A stretch of 7,827 nucleotides of DNA from an uncultured Flammeovirgaceae bacterium (GTDB lineage Bacteria > Bacteroidota > Bacteroidia > Cytophagales > Cyclobacteriaceae), in contig CAMLLI010000166.1 in the NCBI GenBank assembly GCA_946480685.1, positions 1 to 7,827 on the forward strand. Direction: 5' to 3'. The notes beneath the pieces were generated by a model. It had not been told where the DNA came from, ran no database searches, and saw nothing but the letters and a program-made list of their open reading frames with translations. Shown here in pieces: positions 1 to 7,273 of the stretch. The position numbers were made by a program, and so were the translations under genes. Within the stretch, counting starts at the first letter, position 1. Every line of letters starts with the position of its first letter.

Positions 1-887
1 CAGAATTGTTCGAAGCTCGTAACCCTTCCAACCCTGCGGTTGTAAGTGAGATCGATGGTGTTGTTACTTACGGAGGTATCAAGCGTGGTAACCGTGAGAT
101 CTTCATCGAATCACGCGATGGTGTACAGAAGCGTTACTTAGTGCCGCTGTCTAAACACATCCTCGTTCAGGATAACGACTTTGTGAAAGCAGGTCAGCCA
201 TTGTCAGATGGTTCTATTACTCCTTCTGATATTCTTTCGATCAAAGGTCCTACTGCTGTGCAGGAATATCTTGTGAACGAGATTCAGGAAGTATACCGTC
301 TGCAAGGTGTGAAGATCAACGATAAACACATCGAGGCTATCGTAAGCCAGATGATGCAGAAGGTTGAAATCATCGATCCGGGAGATACAAGCTTCCTGCC
401 GGGTGAGTATGTAGATAAACTTCAGTTCAGAGAAGATAATGACCAGATCCTTGACAAGAAGGTTGTGGTAGAGGCTGGTGACTCACAGACATTAAAACCT
501 GGTCAGATCATCACAGCACGTGAACTGAGAGACGAGAACTCAATCCTGCGCAGAAAAGATCAGAAACTGGTTGAAGTTCGAGATGCACTCGCTGCGGTGT
601 CAAGACCAACGCTTCAGGGTATTACCCAGGCATCGTTGAAAACAGAAAGCTGGTTGTCTGCAGCGTCCTTCCAGGAAACTACCAAGGTACTCAGCGAAGC
701 TGCGATCCGAGGTAAAACTGACTGGTTGAATGGTTTGAAAGAAAACGTAATTGTTGGTCACTTGATACCTGCAGGTACAGGTCAACGCAGATTTAGCGAT
801 CTGATTGTGACGCACAAAAACGAGTATAACACATTGGTAAACGCTCCGGAGAGAACTCGCGATCGCGAGAAAGAACTTCAGGATTAA
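1..887 (+). CDS. rpoC: DNA-directed RNA polymerase subunit beta', C-terminal part (5' end outside window)
   Basis: This is the last 294 codons of the beta' subunit, read in frame from base 3 to the TAA at 885-887; the gene starts upstream of the window. Beta' forms the catalytic cleft and clamp of RNA polymerase together with beta. The visible part begins with the family signature LFEARNP (bases 6-26), which lies after the trigger-loop region. It carries the highly conserved C-terminal block [16 protein letters not shown] followed by [17 protein letters not shown] (about bases 667-783). Both are diagnostic for beta'. The segment [16 protein letters not shown] resembles Bacteroidota homologues. 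The catalytic NADFDGD motif is outside the window and cannot be checked. The reading frame is intact to a normal-looking C-terminus. A hairpin followed by T residues lies 23 bases after the stop and probably ends much of the upstream rpoB-rpoC transcription. Confidence 0.98.
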   Translation, partial: ELFEARNPSNPAVVSEIDGVVTYGGIKRGNREIFIESRDGVQKRYLVPLSKHILVQDNDFVKAGQPLSDGSITPSDILSIKGPTAVQEYLVNEIQEVYRLQGVKINDKHIEAIVSQMMQKVEIIDPGDTSFLPGEYVDKLQFREDNDQILDKKVVVEAGDSQTLKPGQIITARELRDENSILRRKDQKLVEVRDALAAVSRPTLQGITQASLKTESWLSAASFQETTKVLSEAAIRGKTDWLNGLKENVIVGHLIPAGTGQRRFSDLIVTHKNEYNTLVNAPERTRDREKELQD

Positions 888-910
888 CATTACCATGAAA
901 TAAAACAATC

Positions 911-945
911 TGCGGATGTGCCTTGTGGCCATCCGCATTTTGCTT
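911..945 (+). terminator. Probable intrinsic terminator or attenuator after rpoC
   Basis: Bases 911-918 (TGCGGATG) pair perfectly with 930-937 (CATCCGCA). An inner GCC (920-922) pairs with GGC (927-929) around a TTGT loop, leaving T919 as a one-base bulge. The stem is therefore 11 bp and GC-rich, and it is followed by TTTTGCTT (938-945). An A-rich run (901-906) precedes it. The T-tract is short and interrupted, so termination may be incomplete and could set a reduced level of read-through into the DUF3467 gene. I see no clear Bacteroidota-type promoter between this hairpin and base 1006. Confidence 0.7.
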
Positions 946-1005
946 ATAGGGTATAAGGATGGCCTGAAGATTTAAGGGCAAATCGTTAGAAATCCAAGGA
1001 AGAAT

Positions 1006-1335
1006 ATGGCAGACGAAAAAAATAAACAAGCACCTAATCAGAACCAGATCAACATTGAGCTTTCAGAAGAGATTGCTGAAGGTATTTATTCGAACCTGGC
1101 GATGATAGCTCACTCGAACAGTGAGTTTGTAATTGATTTTATACGCCTGATGCCCGGTGTGCCCAAGGCAAAAGTGAAATCCCGAATCGTTATTACTCCG
1201 GAACATGCCAAACGCTTTTTATTGGCTTTGAAGGATAATATAGATAAGTACGAGGCTAGCTTCGGTCCCATAAAAAGAACGGAAGATATGCCGAAGTTTC
1301 CCATGAATTTTGGGGGAACAGTGGGAGAAGCCTAG
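1006..1335 (+). CDS. DUF3467 family small conserved protein
   Basis: This is a 109-residue soluble protein with no signal peptide or membrane segment. After a polar Asn/Gln/Lys-rich N-terminus (residues 2-15), it shows the features I associate with DUF3467: IELSEEIAEGIYSNLAMIAH, then SEFVIDFIRLMPGVPKAKVKSRI, then TPEHAKRFLLALKDNIDKYE. It ends with a Gly/Pro-containing tail. The molecular function of the family is not established. From memory of Bacteroidota genomes it is often found directly after rpoC, which suggests a link to transcription or simply shared expression; both are inferences. The ATG start is supported by AAGGA at 996-1000, one of the better Shine-Dalgarno matches in the window. 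The gene is 118 nt from rpoC, separated by the hairpin at 911-945, and 172 nt from rpsL, which has its own promoter. Confidence 0.9.
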   Translation: MADEKNKQAPNQNQINIELSEEIAEGIYSNLAMIAHSNSEFVIDFIRLMPGVPKAKVKSRIVITPEHAKRFLLALKDNIDKYEASFGPIKRTEDMPKFPMNFGGTVGEA

Positions 1336-1437
1336 TATTTTAAAAGAAACAGGAGCCGGTAATTCTTTAAAATCGTGCTGAAAGCTGCATTTAACTGTTT
1401 ATTAATGCTTATTCTGCTAAAAATAATCTAACATGAC

Positions 1438-1468
1438 TTTGCAAGCTGTATTACTTTAAATACCTTTG
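1438..1468 (+). promoter_or_regulatory. Bacteroidota-type housekeeping promoter of the rpsL-rpsG-fusA-rpsJ operon
   Basis: TTTG at 1438-1441 and TACCTTTG at 1461-1468 match the -33 (TTTG) and -7 (TAnnTTTG) elements known for the primary sigma factor of Bacteroidota. The 19-nt spacing is in the usual range. Transcription should start near 1472-1476, giving a leader of roughly 32-36 nt before the rpsL ATG at 1508. The leader is AT-rich with no obvious stable hairpin. The sequence upstream of the box (about 1380-1437) is also AT-rich and could aid promoter activity. The rest of the 1336-1507 gap shows no coding potential that I can support. Confidence 0.85.
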
Positions 1469-1507
1469 CAGTCCTAATTTTTGAAAGGTTTATAAAAAGA
1501 AATATAA

Positions 1508-1930
1508 ATGCCTACCATTCAACAACTTGTAAGAAAAGGGCGTAAGAAACTGGAGTTTAAATCAAAATCTCCGGCCCTTGATTCTTGCCCACAGAAGCGC
1601 GGAGTATGTACACGTGTGTACACAACAACTCCTAAAAAGCCTAACTCTGCCATGCGTAAAGTAGCTCGTGTTCGCTTAGTAAGCGGCAAAGAGGTGAACG
1701 CATACATCATGGGTGAAGGCCACAACCTGCAAGAGCACTCTATCGTGCTGATTCGTGGTGGTCGTGTAAAAGATCTTCCCGGTGTTCGTTACCACATCAT
1801 CCGTGGTGCATTGGATACTGCAGGTGTGAATGGTCGTAAACAAAGCCGTTCTAAATATGGTGCTAAACGTCCTAAGCCAGGTGCAGCAGCTCCTGCAGGT
1901 AAAGGTGCACCGGCAAAAGGTAAAAAATAA
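1508..1930 (+). CDS. rpsL: 30S ribosomal protein S12
   Basis: S12 sits at the decoding centre of the small subunit and controls translational accuracy. The 140-residue product aligns without gaps to the E. coli protein through its core: [22 protein letters not shown] (residues 27-48), [10 protein letters not shown] (69-78) and [13 protein letters not shown] (84-96). Lys43 and Lys88, positions where substitutions commonly give streptomycin resistance, are both the wild-type lysine. Asp89, the residue that RimO methylthiolates in bacteria that have it, is present. The protein is about 16 residues longer than E. coli S12 because of an Ala/Gly/Pro/Lys-rich tail after KYGAKRPK. The region before the ATG is A-rich with no strong Shine-Dalgarno site, as is common in this phylum. 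It is the first gene of the operon; rpsG follows after 12 nt. Confidence 0.99.
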   Translation: MPTIQQLVRKGRKKLEFKSKSPALDSCPQKRGVCTRVYTTTPKKPNSAMRKVARVRLVSGKEVNAYIMGEGHNLQEHSIVLIRGGRVKDLPGVRYHIIRGALDTAGVNGRKQSRSKYGAKRPKPGAAAPAGKGAPAKGKK

Positions 1931-1942
1931 CAGGATAGAGCC

Positions 1943-2410
1943 ATGAGAAAGACAAAACCTAAAAAGAGATATCTTCTTCCTGATCCGAAGTTCAACGATA
2001 CACTTGTAACCAAGTTCGTGAACTACCTGATGGAACAGGGCAAGAAAAGCGTTGCCTATGGTATTTTCTATGACGCAGTTGCATTGGTTGAAAAGAAGAC
2101 TAATGAGAGCGGTCTGGAAGTATGGAAGCGCGCTATGAACAACCTGATGCCTTCTGTAGAAGTGAAAAGTAGACGTGTAGGTGGTGCTACTTTCCAGGTT
2201 CCGGTTGAAATTCGTCCGGAGCGTAAAATAAACCTTAGCATCAAATGGTTGATTGACTACTCAAGACTTCGTGGTGAAAAAACCATGATGGATAAGCTTG
2301 CTGCTGAAATCATCGCTGCTTCAAAAGGCGAAGGTGCTGCTATCAAAAAGAAAGATGATACACATCGTATGGCAGAAGCTAACAAGGCATTTTCACATTT
2401 CAGATTCTAA
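1943..2410 (+). CDS. rpsG: 30S ribosomal protein S7
   Basis: S7 is a primary 16S rRNA-binding protein that nucleates assembly of the 30S head and contacts E-site tRNA. The 155-residue length is typical. Recognisable family segments are the basic N-terminus [59 protein letters not shown] (about residues 65-91) and the C-terminal [20 protein letters not shown]. Only 12 nt separate it from rpsL. The long structured rpsL-rpsG intergenic region used for S7 autoregulation in E. coli is therefore missing, and any feedback must work differently. The start is the first ATG after the rpsL stop and matches the usual N-terminus. Confidence 0.99.
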   Translation: MRKTKPKKRYLLPDPKFNDTLVTKFVNYLMEQGKKSVAYGIFYDAVALVEKKTNESGLEVWKRAMNNLMPSVEVKSRRVGGATFQVPVEIRPERKINLSIKWLIDYSRLRGEKTMMDKLAAEIIAASKGEGAAIKKKDDTHRMAEANKAFSHFRF

Positions 2411-2427
2411 TTTAGAGGAACCAGGTA

Positions 2428-4542
2428 ATGTCTAGAGATTTAAAATACACCAGAAACATTGGTATCGCTGCTCACATCGATGCTGGTAAAACAACAACTA
2501 CAGAGCGTATTCTGTACTATGCCGGTGTTAACCACAAGATCGGTGAAGTACACGAAGGTGCTGCTACCATGGACTGGATGGCACAGGAGCAGGAAAGAGG
2601 TATTACCATTACTTCTGCTGCTACTACCGTTTTCTGGAATTATAGAAGTAACAAGTATAACGTAAACATCATCGATACGCCTGGTCACGTTGACTTTACC
2701 GTTGAGGTAAACCGTTCTTTGCGTGTATTAGATGGTCTGGTGTTTTTGTTTAGTGCTGTTGATGGTGTTGAGCCTCAATCAGAGACTAACTGGCGCCTGG
2801 CTGATAACTACAAAGTAGCTCGTATCGGTTTCGTTAATAAAATGGACCGCGCTGGTTCAGACTTCCTCGGAGTTTGCAAACAGGTAAAAGAAAAACTCGG
2901 TAGCCATGCTGTTGCTCTTCAATTACCTATCGGTTCTGAAGATAACTTCCGTGGTGTTGTTGATCTTGTAAACAACCGTGGTATCATTTGGAATGAGCAC
3001 GATAAAGGTATGACATACGAAGTTGTACCGATTCCGGATGATATGAAAGATGAAGTACTCGAATACAGAGAGAAGCTTCTTGAAGCTGTTGCTGAATTTG
3101 ACGAATCATTGATGGAGAAATTCTTCGAAGATCCTAACTCGATCTCTGAAGCAGAAATATTAACAGCGCTTCGCAAGGCTACTATAGCTATGAAGGTTGT
3201 TCCGATGGTTTGTGGATCATCTTTCAAAAACAAAGGTGTTCAAACCATGCTGGACTATGTGATGGAACTTCTTCCTTCACCGCTTGATAAAGACAACATT
3301 GTAGGTACTAATCCGGATAACGATGAAGAAGTTGTTATCAGACCGGATGAGAAAGAACCTTTCGCAGCGCTTGCATTTAAGATCGCTACTGACCCATTCG
3401 TAGGTCGTCTGTGTTTCGTACGTGCTTATTCAGGTATTCTTGAATCTGGTTCGTATGTATACAATACGCGCTCTGAAGCAAAAGAACGTATTTCTCGCGT
3501 ATTCCAGATGCACGCTAACAAGCAAAATCAGATCGAAAGACTTGTTGCTGGTGATATCGGTGCGGTAGTAGGCTTCAAAGACATCAAGACTGGCGATACA
3601 CTTTGCGATGAAAAACGTAAAGTTGTTCTCGAATCAATGGTGTTCCCGGAGCCAGTTATCGGTTATGCAATTGAGCCTAAGAAACAGGCTGACGTTGATA
3701 AACTTGGTATGGCAATCGCGAAACTGGTTGAAGAAGATCCAACACTTCGCGTTAACACAGATCAGGAAACAGGTCAGACGATCCTGCGTGGTATGGGTGA
3801 ACTTCACCTTGAAATTATCATCGATCGCCTGAAGCGTGAGTTCAAAGTTGAAATCAACCAGGGTGCTCCTCAGGTTGCTTACAAAGAAGCTCTCACGAAA
3901 ACTGTTGAACATAAAGAAGTTTATAAGAAGCAGACTGGTGGTCGCGGTAAATTTGCCGATATCGTATTTGAGATCGGACCTCGCGAACTGAAAGAGGGAG
4001 ACAAAGAGGGACTGGAGTTTGTGAACGATATCGTAGGTGGTGTTATTCCTCGCGAATTCATCCAACCTGTACAGAAAGGTTTCGAAAGCGCCATGTCTAA
4101 CGGACCTTTGGCTGGATATCCGATCGACTCAATGAGAGTTCGTCTGTTCCACGGTTCTTACCACGATGTGGACTCTGACGCTCTGTCGTTCGAATTGGCT
4201 GCTCGTCTTGGCTTCAAAGAAGCTGCTGCGAAGTGTGCTCCTCAATTACTTGAACCAATCATGTCTGTGGAAGTAACGAGCCCGGATGAGTATACAGGTT
4301 CTGTAACAGGGGATCTTAACAGAAGACGCGGTGTTATGAAAGGTATGGACACTCGTGCAGGTGCTCAATTGATCAGAGCAGATGTTCCGCTGAAAGAACT
4401 CTTCGGTTATATCACTGATTTGAGAACACTTACTTCAGGTCGTGCTTCTGCATCCCTGACGTTCTCACACTATGCACCGGTTCCTAAGAACCTTGCCGAT
4501 AAAGTAGTTGAAGAAGTAAAAGGCGCTCTTGCCGCTAAGTAA
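2428..4542 (+). CDS. fusA: Elongation factor G
   Basis: EF-G is the translational GTPase that drives tRNA-mRNA translocation and, with ribosome recycling factor, ribosome recycling. The 704-residue product is full length for the family. The G domain shows G1 AHIDAGKT (residues 15-22), G2 RGITIT (57-62), G3 DTPGHVD (83-89, with catalytic His87), G4 NKMD (137-140) and G5 GSS (263-265; many homologues have GSA). Domains II to V follow, with the domain III segment [14 protein letters not shown] and the domain IV segments [14 protein letters not shown] and [20 protein letters not shown]. The C-terminus is RAYSG-type sequence no longer, ending in [19 protein letters not shown] at 2415-2418 gives a reasonable Shine-Dalgarno site. 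The location between rpsG and rpsJ supports the housekeeping EF-G rather than a fusA2 paralogue. The stop TAA is followed by an in-frame second TAA. Confidence 0.99.
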   Translation: MSRDLKYTRNIGIAAHIDAGKTTTTERILYYAGVNHKIGEVHEGAATMDWMAQEQERGITITSAATTVFWNYRSNKYNVNIIDTPGHVDFTVEVNRSLRVLDGLVFLFSAVDGVEPQSETNWRLADNYKVARIGFVNKMDRAGSDFLGVCKQVKEKLGSHAVALQLPIGSEDNFRGVVDLVNNRGIIWNEHDKGMTYEVVPIPDDMKDEVLEYREKLLEAVAEFDESLMEKFFEDPNSISEAEILTALRKATIAMKVVPMVCGSSFKNKGVQTMLDYVMELLPSPLDKDNIVGTNPDNDEEVVIRPDEKEPFAALAFKIATDPFVGRLCFVRAYSGILESGSYVYNTRSEAKERISRVFQMHANKQNQIERLVAGDIGAVVGFKDIKTGDTLCDEKRKVVLESMVFPEPVIGYAIEPKKQADVDKLGMAIAKLVEEDPTLRVNTDQETGQTILRGMGELHLEIIIDRLKREFKVEINQGAPQVAYKEALTKTVEHKEVYKKQTGGRGKFADIVFEIGPRELKEGDKEGLEFVNDIVGGVIPREFIQPVQKGFESAMSNGPLAGYPIDSMRVRLFHGSYHDVDSDALSFELAARLGFKEAAAKCAPQLLEPIMSVEVTSPDEYTGSVTGDLNRRRGVMKGMDTRAGAQLIRADVPLKELFGYITDLRTLTSGRASASLTFSHYAPVPKNLADKVVEEVKGALAAK

Positions 4543-4547
4543 TAAAC

Positions 4548-4566
4548 ATCTAAAAGGCGTTTAGAT
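4548..4566 (+). promoter_or_regulatory. Hairpin over the rpsJ translation start region
   Basis: ATCTAAA (4548-4554) and TTTAGAT (4560-4566) are a perfect 7-bp inverted repeat around the loop AGGCG (4555-4559). It fills almost the whole fusA-rpsJ gap and ends one base before the rpsJ ATG at 4568. The AGG in the loop is the only Shine-Dalgarno-like element for rpsJ, about 10 nt from the start codon. The stem is mostly A-U, so it would be modest in stability and easily opened by ribosomes finishing fusA. It might present the Shine-Dalgarno bases in the loop or tune coupling of rpsJ to fusA. A regulatory role is inference; the repeat itself is directly visible. Confidence 0.5.
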
Positions 4567-4567
4567 C

Positions 4568-4873
4568 ATGAATCAGAAAATAAGAATAAAACTCAAGTCT
4601 TACGATCACAACTTGGTTGACAAATCATCTGAGAAAATCGTAAGAGCAGTAAAGGCAACCGGTGCAGTAGTAAGCGGTCCTATACCATTACCAACCGAGA
4701 AAGAGAAATTTACTGTACTCCGTTCTCCACACGTAAACAAAAAGTCTCGTGAGCAGTTTCAACTTTGCACATACAAGCGCCTCGTTGATATCTACTCTAA
4801 CAGCGCTAAAACTGTAGATGCTTTGATGAAGCTCGAACTCCCTAGCGGTGTTGACGTTGAGATCAAAGTATAG
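4568..4873 (+). CDS. rpsJ: 30S ribosomal protein S10 (NusE)
   Basis: S10 is a late-assembling protein of the 30S head; as NusE it also binds NusB and NusG in antitermination and in transcription-translation coupling. The 101-residue product has the normal length. It shows the family segments [22 protein letters not shown] (residues 4-25), [30 protein letters not shown] and [21 protein letters not shown] at the C-terminus. It lies 25 nt after fusA, behind the hairpin at 4548-4566, and is the last gene before a strong terminator. In most bacteria it leads directly into rplC and the rest of the S10 operon; here it does not. Confidence 0.99.
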   Translation: MNQKIRIKLKSYDHNLVDKSSEKIVRAVKATGAVVSGPIPLPTEKEKFTVLRSPHVNKKSREQFQLCTYKRLVDIYSNSAKTVDALMKLELPSGVDVEIKV

Positions 4874-4897
4874 TTAAAGAATACTTAAAGCTTAAAG

Positions 4898-4934
4898 GAA
4901 GCTGCTTCGAAAGAGGTAGCTTCTTTTATTTTAT
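4898..4934 (+). terminator. Intrinsic terminator of the rpsL-rpsJ operon
   Basis: GAAGCTGCTTC (4898-4908) pairs with GAGGTAGCTTC (4913-4923) to give an 11-bp RNA stem capped by a GAAA loop (4909-4912), a GNRA-type tetraloop. TTTTATTTTAT (4924-4934) follows as the U-tract. Two of the pairs are G-U wobbles, which hold in plus-strand RNA but become C-A mismatches in minus-strand RNA. The minus-strand side also lacks a long U-tract. The hairpin therefore fits as a terminator for the ribosomal operon and would be weaker for the converging mocA-like gene. Confidence 0.92.
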
Positions 4935-4958
4935 ACCTATATACTTTGTAGAGAATAC

Positions 4959-5552
4959 TTATTGGATGCTGCCAACGAAATTGTGATAGTCTTCCGGAGT
5001 GTCCAAATCAATGGAGCCTTCCGGGAACGGAATTAATTCGGTTAGTGCTTCATGTTTTTGAATGATCTTCTTCGCTCCGTGAGCATCATCCATATTGAGT
5101 AGCTCAGGAAATATAGTTTGGTCAAACAACGCAGGTACTCCCGGGGAACCGGAGTAGAACGATGCTATAATTGCTTTCCCGCTAGTCTTATACTGTCCGA
5201 CAATACTCTCCAGGTATGCCGTTGTTACAGCAGGCTGGTCACACACCAGTATAATAATAGCATCTGTAGTGCGCGATATTGAAAGTAAATGTTGTAGCCC
5301 GGTTTTCAGCGAGCTGCCCATTCCATTTTGCCACGCAGGGTTAACTATAGATTGAACGTTTGTATTTTTTAGAATGGCTGCATGTTGTTTTTCATTAGCA
5401 CCCAGTACTACAACGGTGTGGCTAGGCTTCAACGCCTGCGCTGTAGTTACGATTCGTTCGAGTAGTGTTGTGCCTTGTATAGGAAGCAATTGTTTGGATT
5501 GTCCCATACGGGATGAAGCGCCTGCAGCGAGAATGATAATACCAATGTCCAT
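4959..5552 (-). CDS. MocA-like molybdenum cofactor nucleotidyltransferase
   Basis: This is a 197-residue cytoplasmic protein of the MobA/MocA nucleotidyltransferase family. MocA joins CMP to molybdopterin to make the cytosine-dinucleotide cofactor used by xanthine-dehydrogenase-type enzymes; MobA makes the guanine form. Visible motifs are the nucleotide-binding signature LAAGASSRMGQSKQLL (residues 8-23), NPAWQNGMGSSLKTGL (71-86), the metal-binding region CDQP (104-107), SPGVPALF (136-143), HGAK (158-161) and IDLDTPED (181-188). The CDQP and GMGSSL forms favour MocA over MobA, and the nearby xdhC agrees, but CTP rather than GTP use is not proven here. The start is an ATG 5 nt after the stop of the upstream gene. 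It is the last gene of the minus-strand operon and converges on rpsJ; no strong terminator of its own is visible. Confidence 0.88.
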   Translation of the reverse strand: MDIGIIILAAGASSRMGQSKQLLPIQGTTLLERIVTTAQALKPSHTVVVLGANEKQHAAILKNTNVQSIVNPAWQNGMGSSLKTGLQHLLSISRTTDAIIILVCDQPAVTTAYLESIVGQYKTSGKAIIASFYSGSPGVPALFDQTIFPELLNMDDAHGAKKIIQKHEALTELIPFPEGSIDLDTPEDYHNFVGSIQ

Positions 5553-5557
5553 TTCGA

Positions 5558-6055
5558 TTACTCAAGAGGTTGGGCTGCTTCGAAATCTTTTTCACCGACA
5601 GTACCGCCTTCCGAAGAGTCAGAGTCAACCAGGATTTTCCAGGTGCCGCTTTCTTTACGAAGCACGACATGGAATTTACCATAGAAGCTTCTGCTTTCAC
5701 CTTGCGCGTTGATAACAGTAGTTTTATATATACCAACCTCGAAAGCCTGGCTATCATTGGATATTCTCTCGAGGAAGCGAAGTTCAATAATGCGTTTTGT
5801 CTTTTGCTGAACAGAGCGCTTGTCGCCTTCTTCGTATTGTTTTTTATACTGCTCAAAACTTAATACAGTCTTTGAGTCACGGGGTGCGCGCACAAGATCG
5901 TGCGAATGCACTGCCATAAAACCTTTCGTATCGTAATTGTTAAAGGAAGTTATAAAAGGTTTCCAGACCTGATCATTAATTTGCTTCTGTGAATTCTGCG
6001 AATAACCCGTAACAGATATACCCAGTATAATAAACAGAAGAATGATTTTGTTCAT
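5558..6055 (-). CDS. Secreted DUF4440/NTF2-like protein, second copy
   Basis: This 165-residue protein begins with a clear Sec signal peptide: Lys3, a hydrophobic run IILLFIILGISV (residues 4-15), and a likely cleavage after GYS (17-19) leaving Gln20. There is no lipobox cysteine. The mature part looks like a SnoaL/DUF4440 NTF2-like fold: an N-terminal helix with WKPFITSFNNYDTKGFMAVH, a middle LSFEQYKKQYEEG helix, then beta strands ending in FYGKFHVVLRKESGTWKILVDSDSS. Function is unknown; the fold includes ligand-binding, enzymatic and structural members. I chose the ATG at 6055. A GTG at 6076 overlaps the xdhC stop but would place seven residues before the signal peptide. It lies between xdhC and the mocA-like gene with gaps of 17 and 5 nt, so it is very likely co-transcribed with them. 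Confidence 0.8.
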   Translation of the reverse strand: MNKIILLFIILGISVTGYSQNSQKQINDQVWKPFITSFNNYDTKGFMAVHSHDLVRAPRDSKTVLSFEQYKKQYEEGDKRSVQQKTKRIIELRFLERISNDSQAFEVGIYKTTVINAQGESRSFYGKFHVVLRKESGTWKILVDSDSSEGGTVGEKDFEAAQPLE

Positions 6056-6072
6056 ATAAGTGGTGTGATGAA

Positions 6073-7263
6073 TCACGAACTTTGTGCGGCACGTTCTTCC
6101 AACTCGTGCAGGTATACTTGCTTGAATACCTGGTCGCTGGCCGAGTCACGCTGGTGAATCGGACCGGTTCTATATTTTAAGAATCCTCCCGAACGATTGG
6201 CAAACTTACTCTGTATCTCGGCTATTATCGAAACAGCAATTTCATCCGGAGCTTCTGCCCCTATATCCAACCCTATAGGTGAATGGATACGGTGCATATC
6301 TTTTGACGAAAGTTCAATGCCTTCTTTCGAGAACTCGGTAAGCATTTTATCAAAGCGTTTACGCGGACCAAGTATACCTATATATGGAGTGTCTTTCCCT
6401 AAAAGTCTTTTCAATACATCACGATCGTACTCGTAGTTATGAGACATCAAGACACATGCTGTATAGGGTGTGATATGAAAATCACGATCCACAAAATCGC
6501 GATGACAAAGCGAAAGGTTGTCCGCAGTAGGGAAAAATAAAGGCGCTATATGCGCAACGCATTCATCCGTAATGGTTACTTCCCAACCTAATGATTTGGC
6601 AAGCTGACTCACGGGGCGCGCATCGAAACCTCCTCCGAAAATAATCAGTGATACAGATGGTTGGATCAGTTCGATAAAAACCTCTGTCTCGTTGCCTTGT
6701 GTAAAATATACTTTTGCTTCTGATTTTTTATATTCGAATAGTTTCTCAAGATCTACAGAAATAAGATGCTCCAGTTCTTCGTCTTTCAGATTATGAAGCT
6801 TGGTTGAGCCCGGGGTGATCAGTAACTTTTTTCCTATCTCTTCCTGGTTGGTGTGCGCAAATATAGTGGCCAACGCAACGGGAGCGTTCATCTTGATGAT
6901 CGACTCGAAAAAACGTGTAGGGTTATCGTTGTCTGCAGGATCAACCGGTTCAATCAATACATCGATCACACCATTACAGCCTAAGCCTATTCCAAGATTT
7001 TGATTGCTCTCTTCACGTGTATCGTAGGTTACGGTAATAGGTTGTTTGTCGGTCATTACTTGTCGCGCTTTCCGTAAGGCATCTCCTTCCAGGCAGCCAC
7101 CGCTGATGGAACCAACCCATTTGCCATCATCCATAATAAGCATGCGCGCTCCCGGACTTCTATACGATGATCCTCTCACTTTAACTACAGTAGCCAAAGC
7201 AGCTTTGCGCTTGGTGAAGTCTATCTTGTTGTATTCCTGTAGTATCGTTTTAAATTCCTTCAT
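6073..7263 (-). CDS. xdhC: XdhC family molybdenum cofactor maturation protein
   Basis: XdhC-family proteins bind molybdenum cofactor, promote its sulfuration and hand it to xanthine-dehydrogenase-type hydroxylases; they are not part of the final enzyme. The 396-residue product has both family domains. The N-terminal XdhC/CoxI domain has VVKVRGSSYRSPGARML (residues 26-42) and VGSISGGCLEGD (50-61), including the conserved Cys57. The C-terminal Rossmann-like domain starts at SLIIFGGGFDARPV (about residue 205) and continues with LMSHNYEYDRDVLKRLL, YIGILGPRKRFDKML and HSPIGLDIGAEAPDEIAVSI. The tail GGFLKYRTGPIH is also typical of the family. The ATG at 7263 is preferred; a GTG directly before it (7266) is possible and changes the protein by one residue. 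It lies 10 nt after the upstream DUF4440 gene. The target hydroxylase is not in the window. Confidence 0.93.
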   Translation of the reverse strand: MKEFKTILQEYNKIDFTKRKAALATVVKVRGSSYRSPGARMLIMDDGKWVGSISGGCLEGDALRKARQVMTDKQPITVTYDTREESNQNLGIGLGCNGVIDVLIEPVDPADNDNPTRFFESIIKMNAPVALATIFAHTNQEEIGKKLLITPGSTKLHNLKDEELEHLISVDLEKLFEYKKSEAKVYFTQGNETEVFIELIQPSVSLIIFGGGFDARPVSQLAKSLGWEVTITDECVAHIAPLFFPTADNLSLCHRDFVDRDFHITPYTACVLMSHNYEYDRDVLKRLLGKDTPYIGILGPRKRFDKMLTEFSKEGIELSSKDMHRIHSPIGLDIGAEAPDEIAVSIIAEIQSKFANRSGGFLKYRTGPIHQRDSASDQVFKQVYLHELEERAAQSS

Positions 7264-7273
7264 CACTATACAT

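Noticed and set aside
600..938. Open frame of 112 codons on the minus strand across the rpoC end
   Set aside because: It lies opposite strongly conserved rpoC sequence and the hairpin, and its translation has no recognisable domain.
1338..1372. Imperfect inverted repeat after DUF3467 (TTTTAAAAGAA against TTCTTTAAAA)
   Set aside because: The stem is almost entirely A-T, needs a bulged base and a 14-nt loop, and has no T-tract after it. I cannot support it as a terminator.
1879..1912. GGTGCA / TGCACC pairing within the end of rpsL
   Set aside because: It arises from repeated Gly, Ala and Pro codons in the low-complexity tail; there is no sign of RNA-level selection.
3634..4065. Open frame of 143 codons on the minus strand inside fusA
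   Set aside because: It is fully antisense to conserved EF-G domains III-IV. Its composition is what the complement of those codons would give.
4884..4897. Short tandem CTTAAAG CTTAAAG before the rpsJ terminator
   Set aside because: Two 7-base AT-rich units in an AT-rich gap are expected by chance, and no function is suggested.
5422..5856. Open frame of 144 codons on the minus strand overlapping the mocA-like and DUF4440 genes
   Set aside because: It is an alternative frame over two genes with clear family motifs; the translation is rich in Ser/Arg/Lys and resembles no known family.
6056..6076. GTG start at 6076 for the second DUF4440 gene, overlapping the xdhC stop as GTGA
   Set aside because: Such overlaps are common, but the resulting seven residues would precede a well-formed signal peptide that starts exactly at the ATG at 6055.
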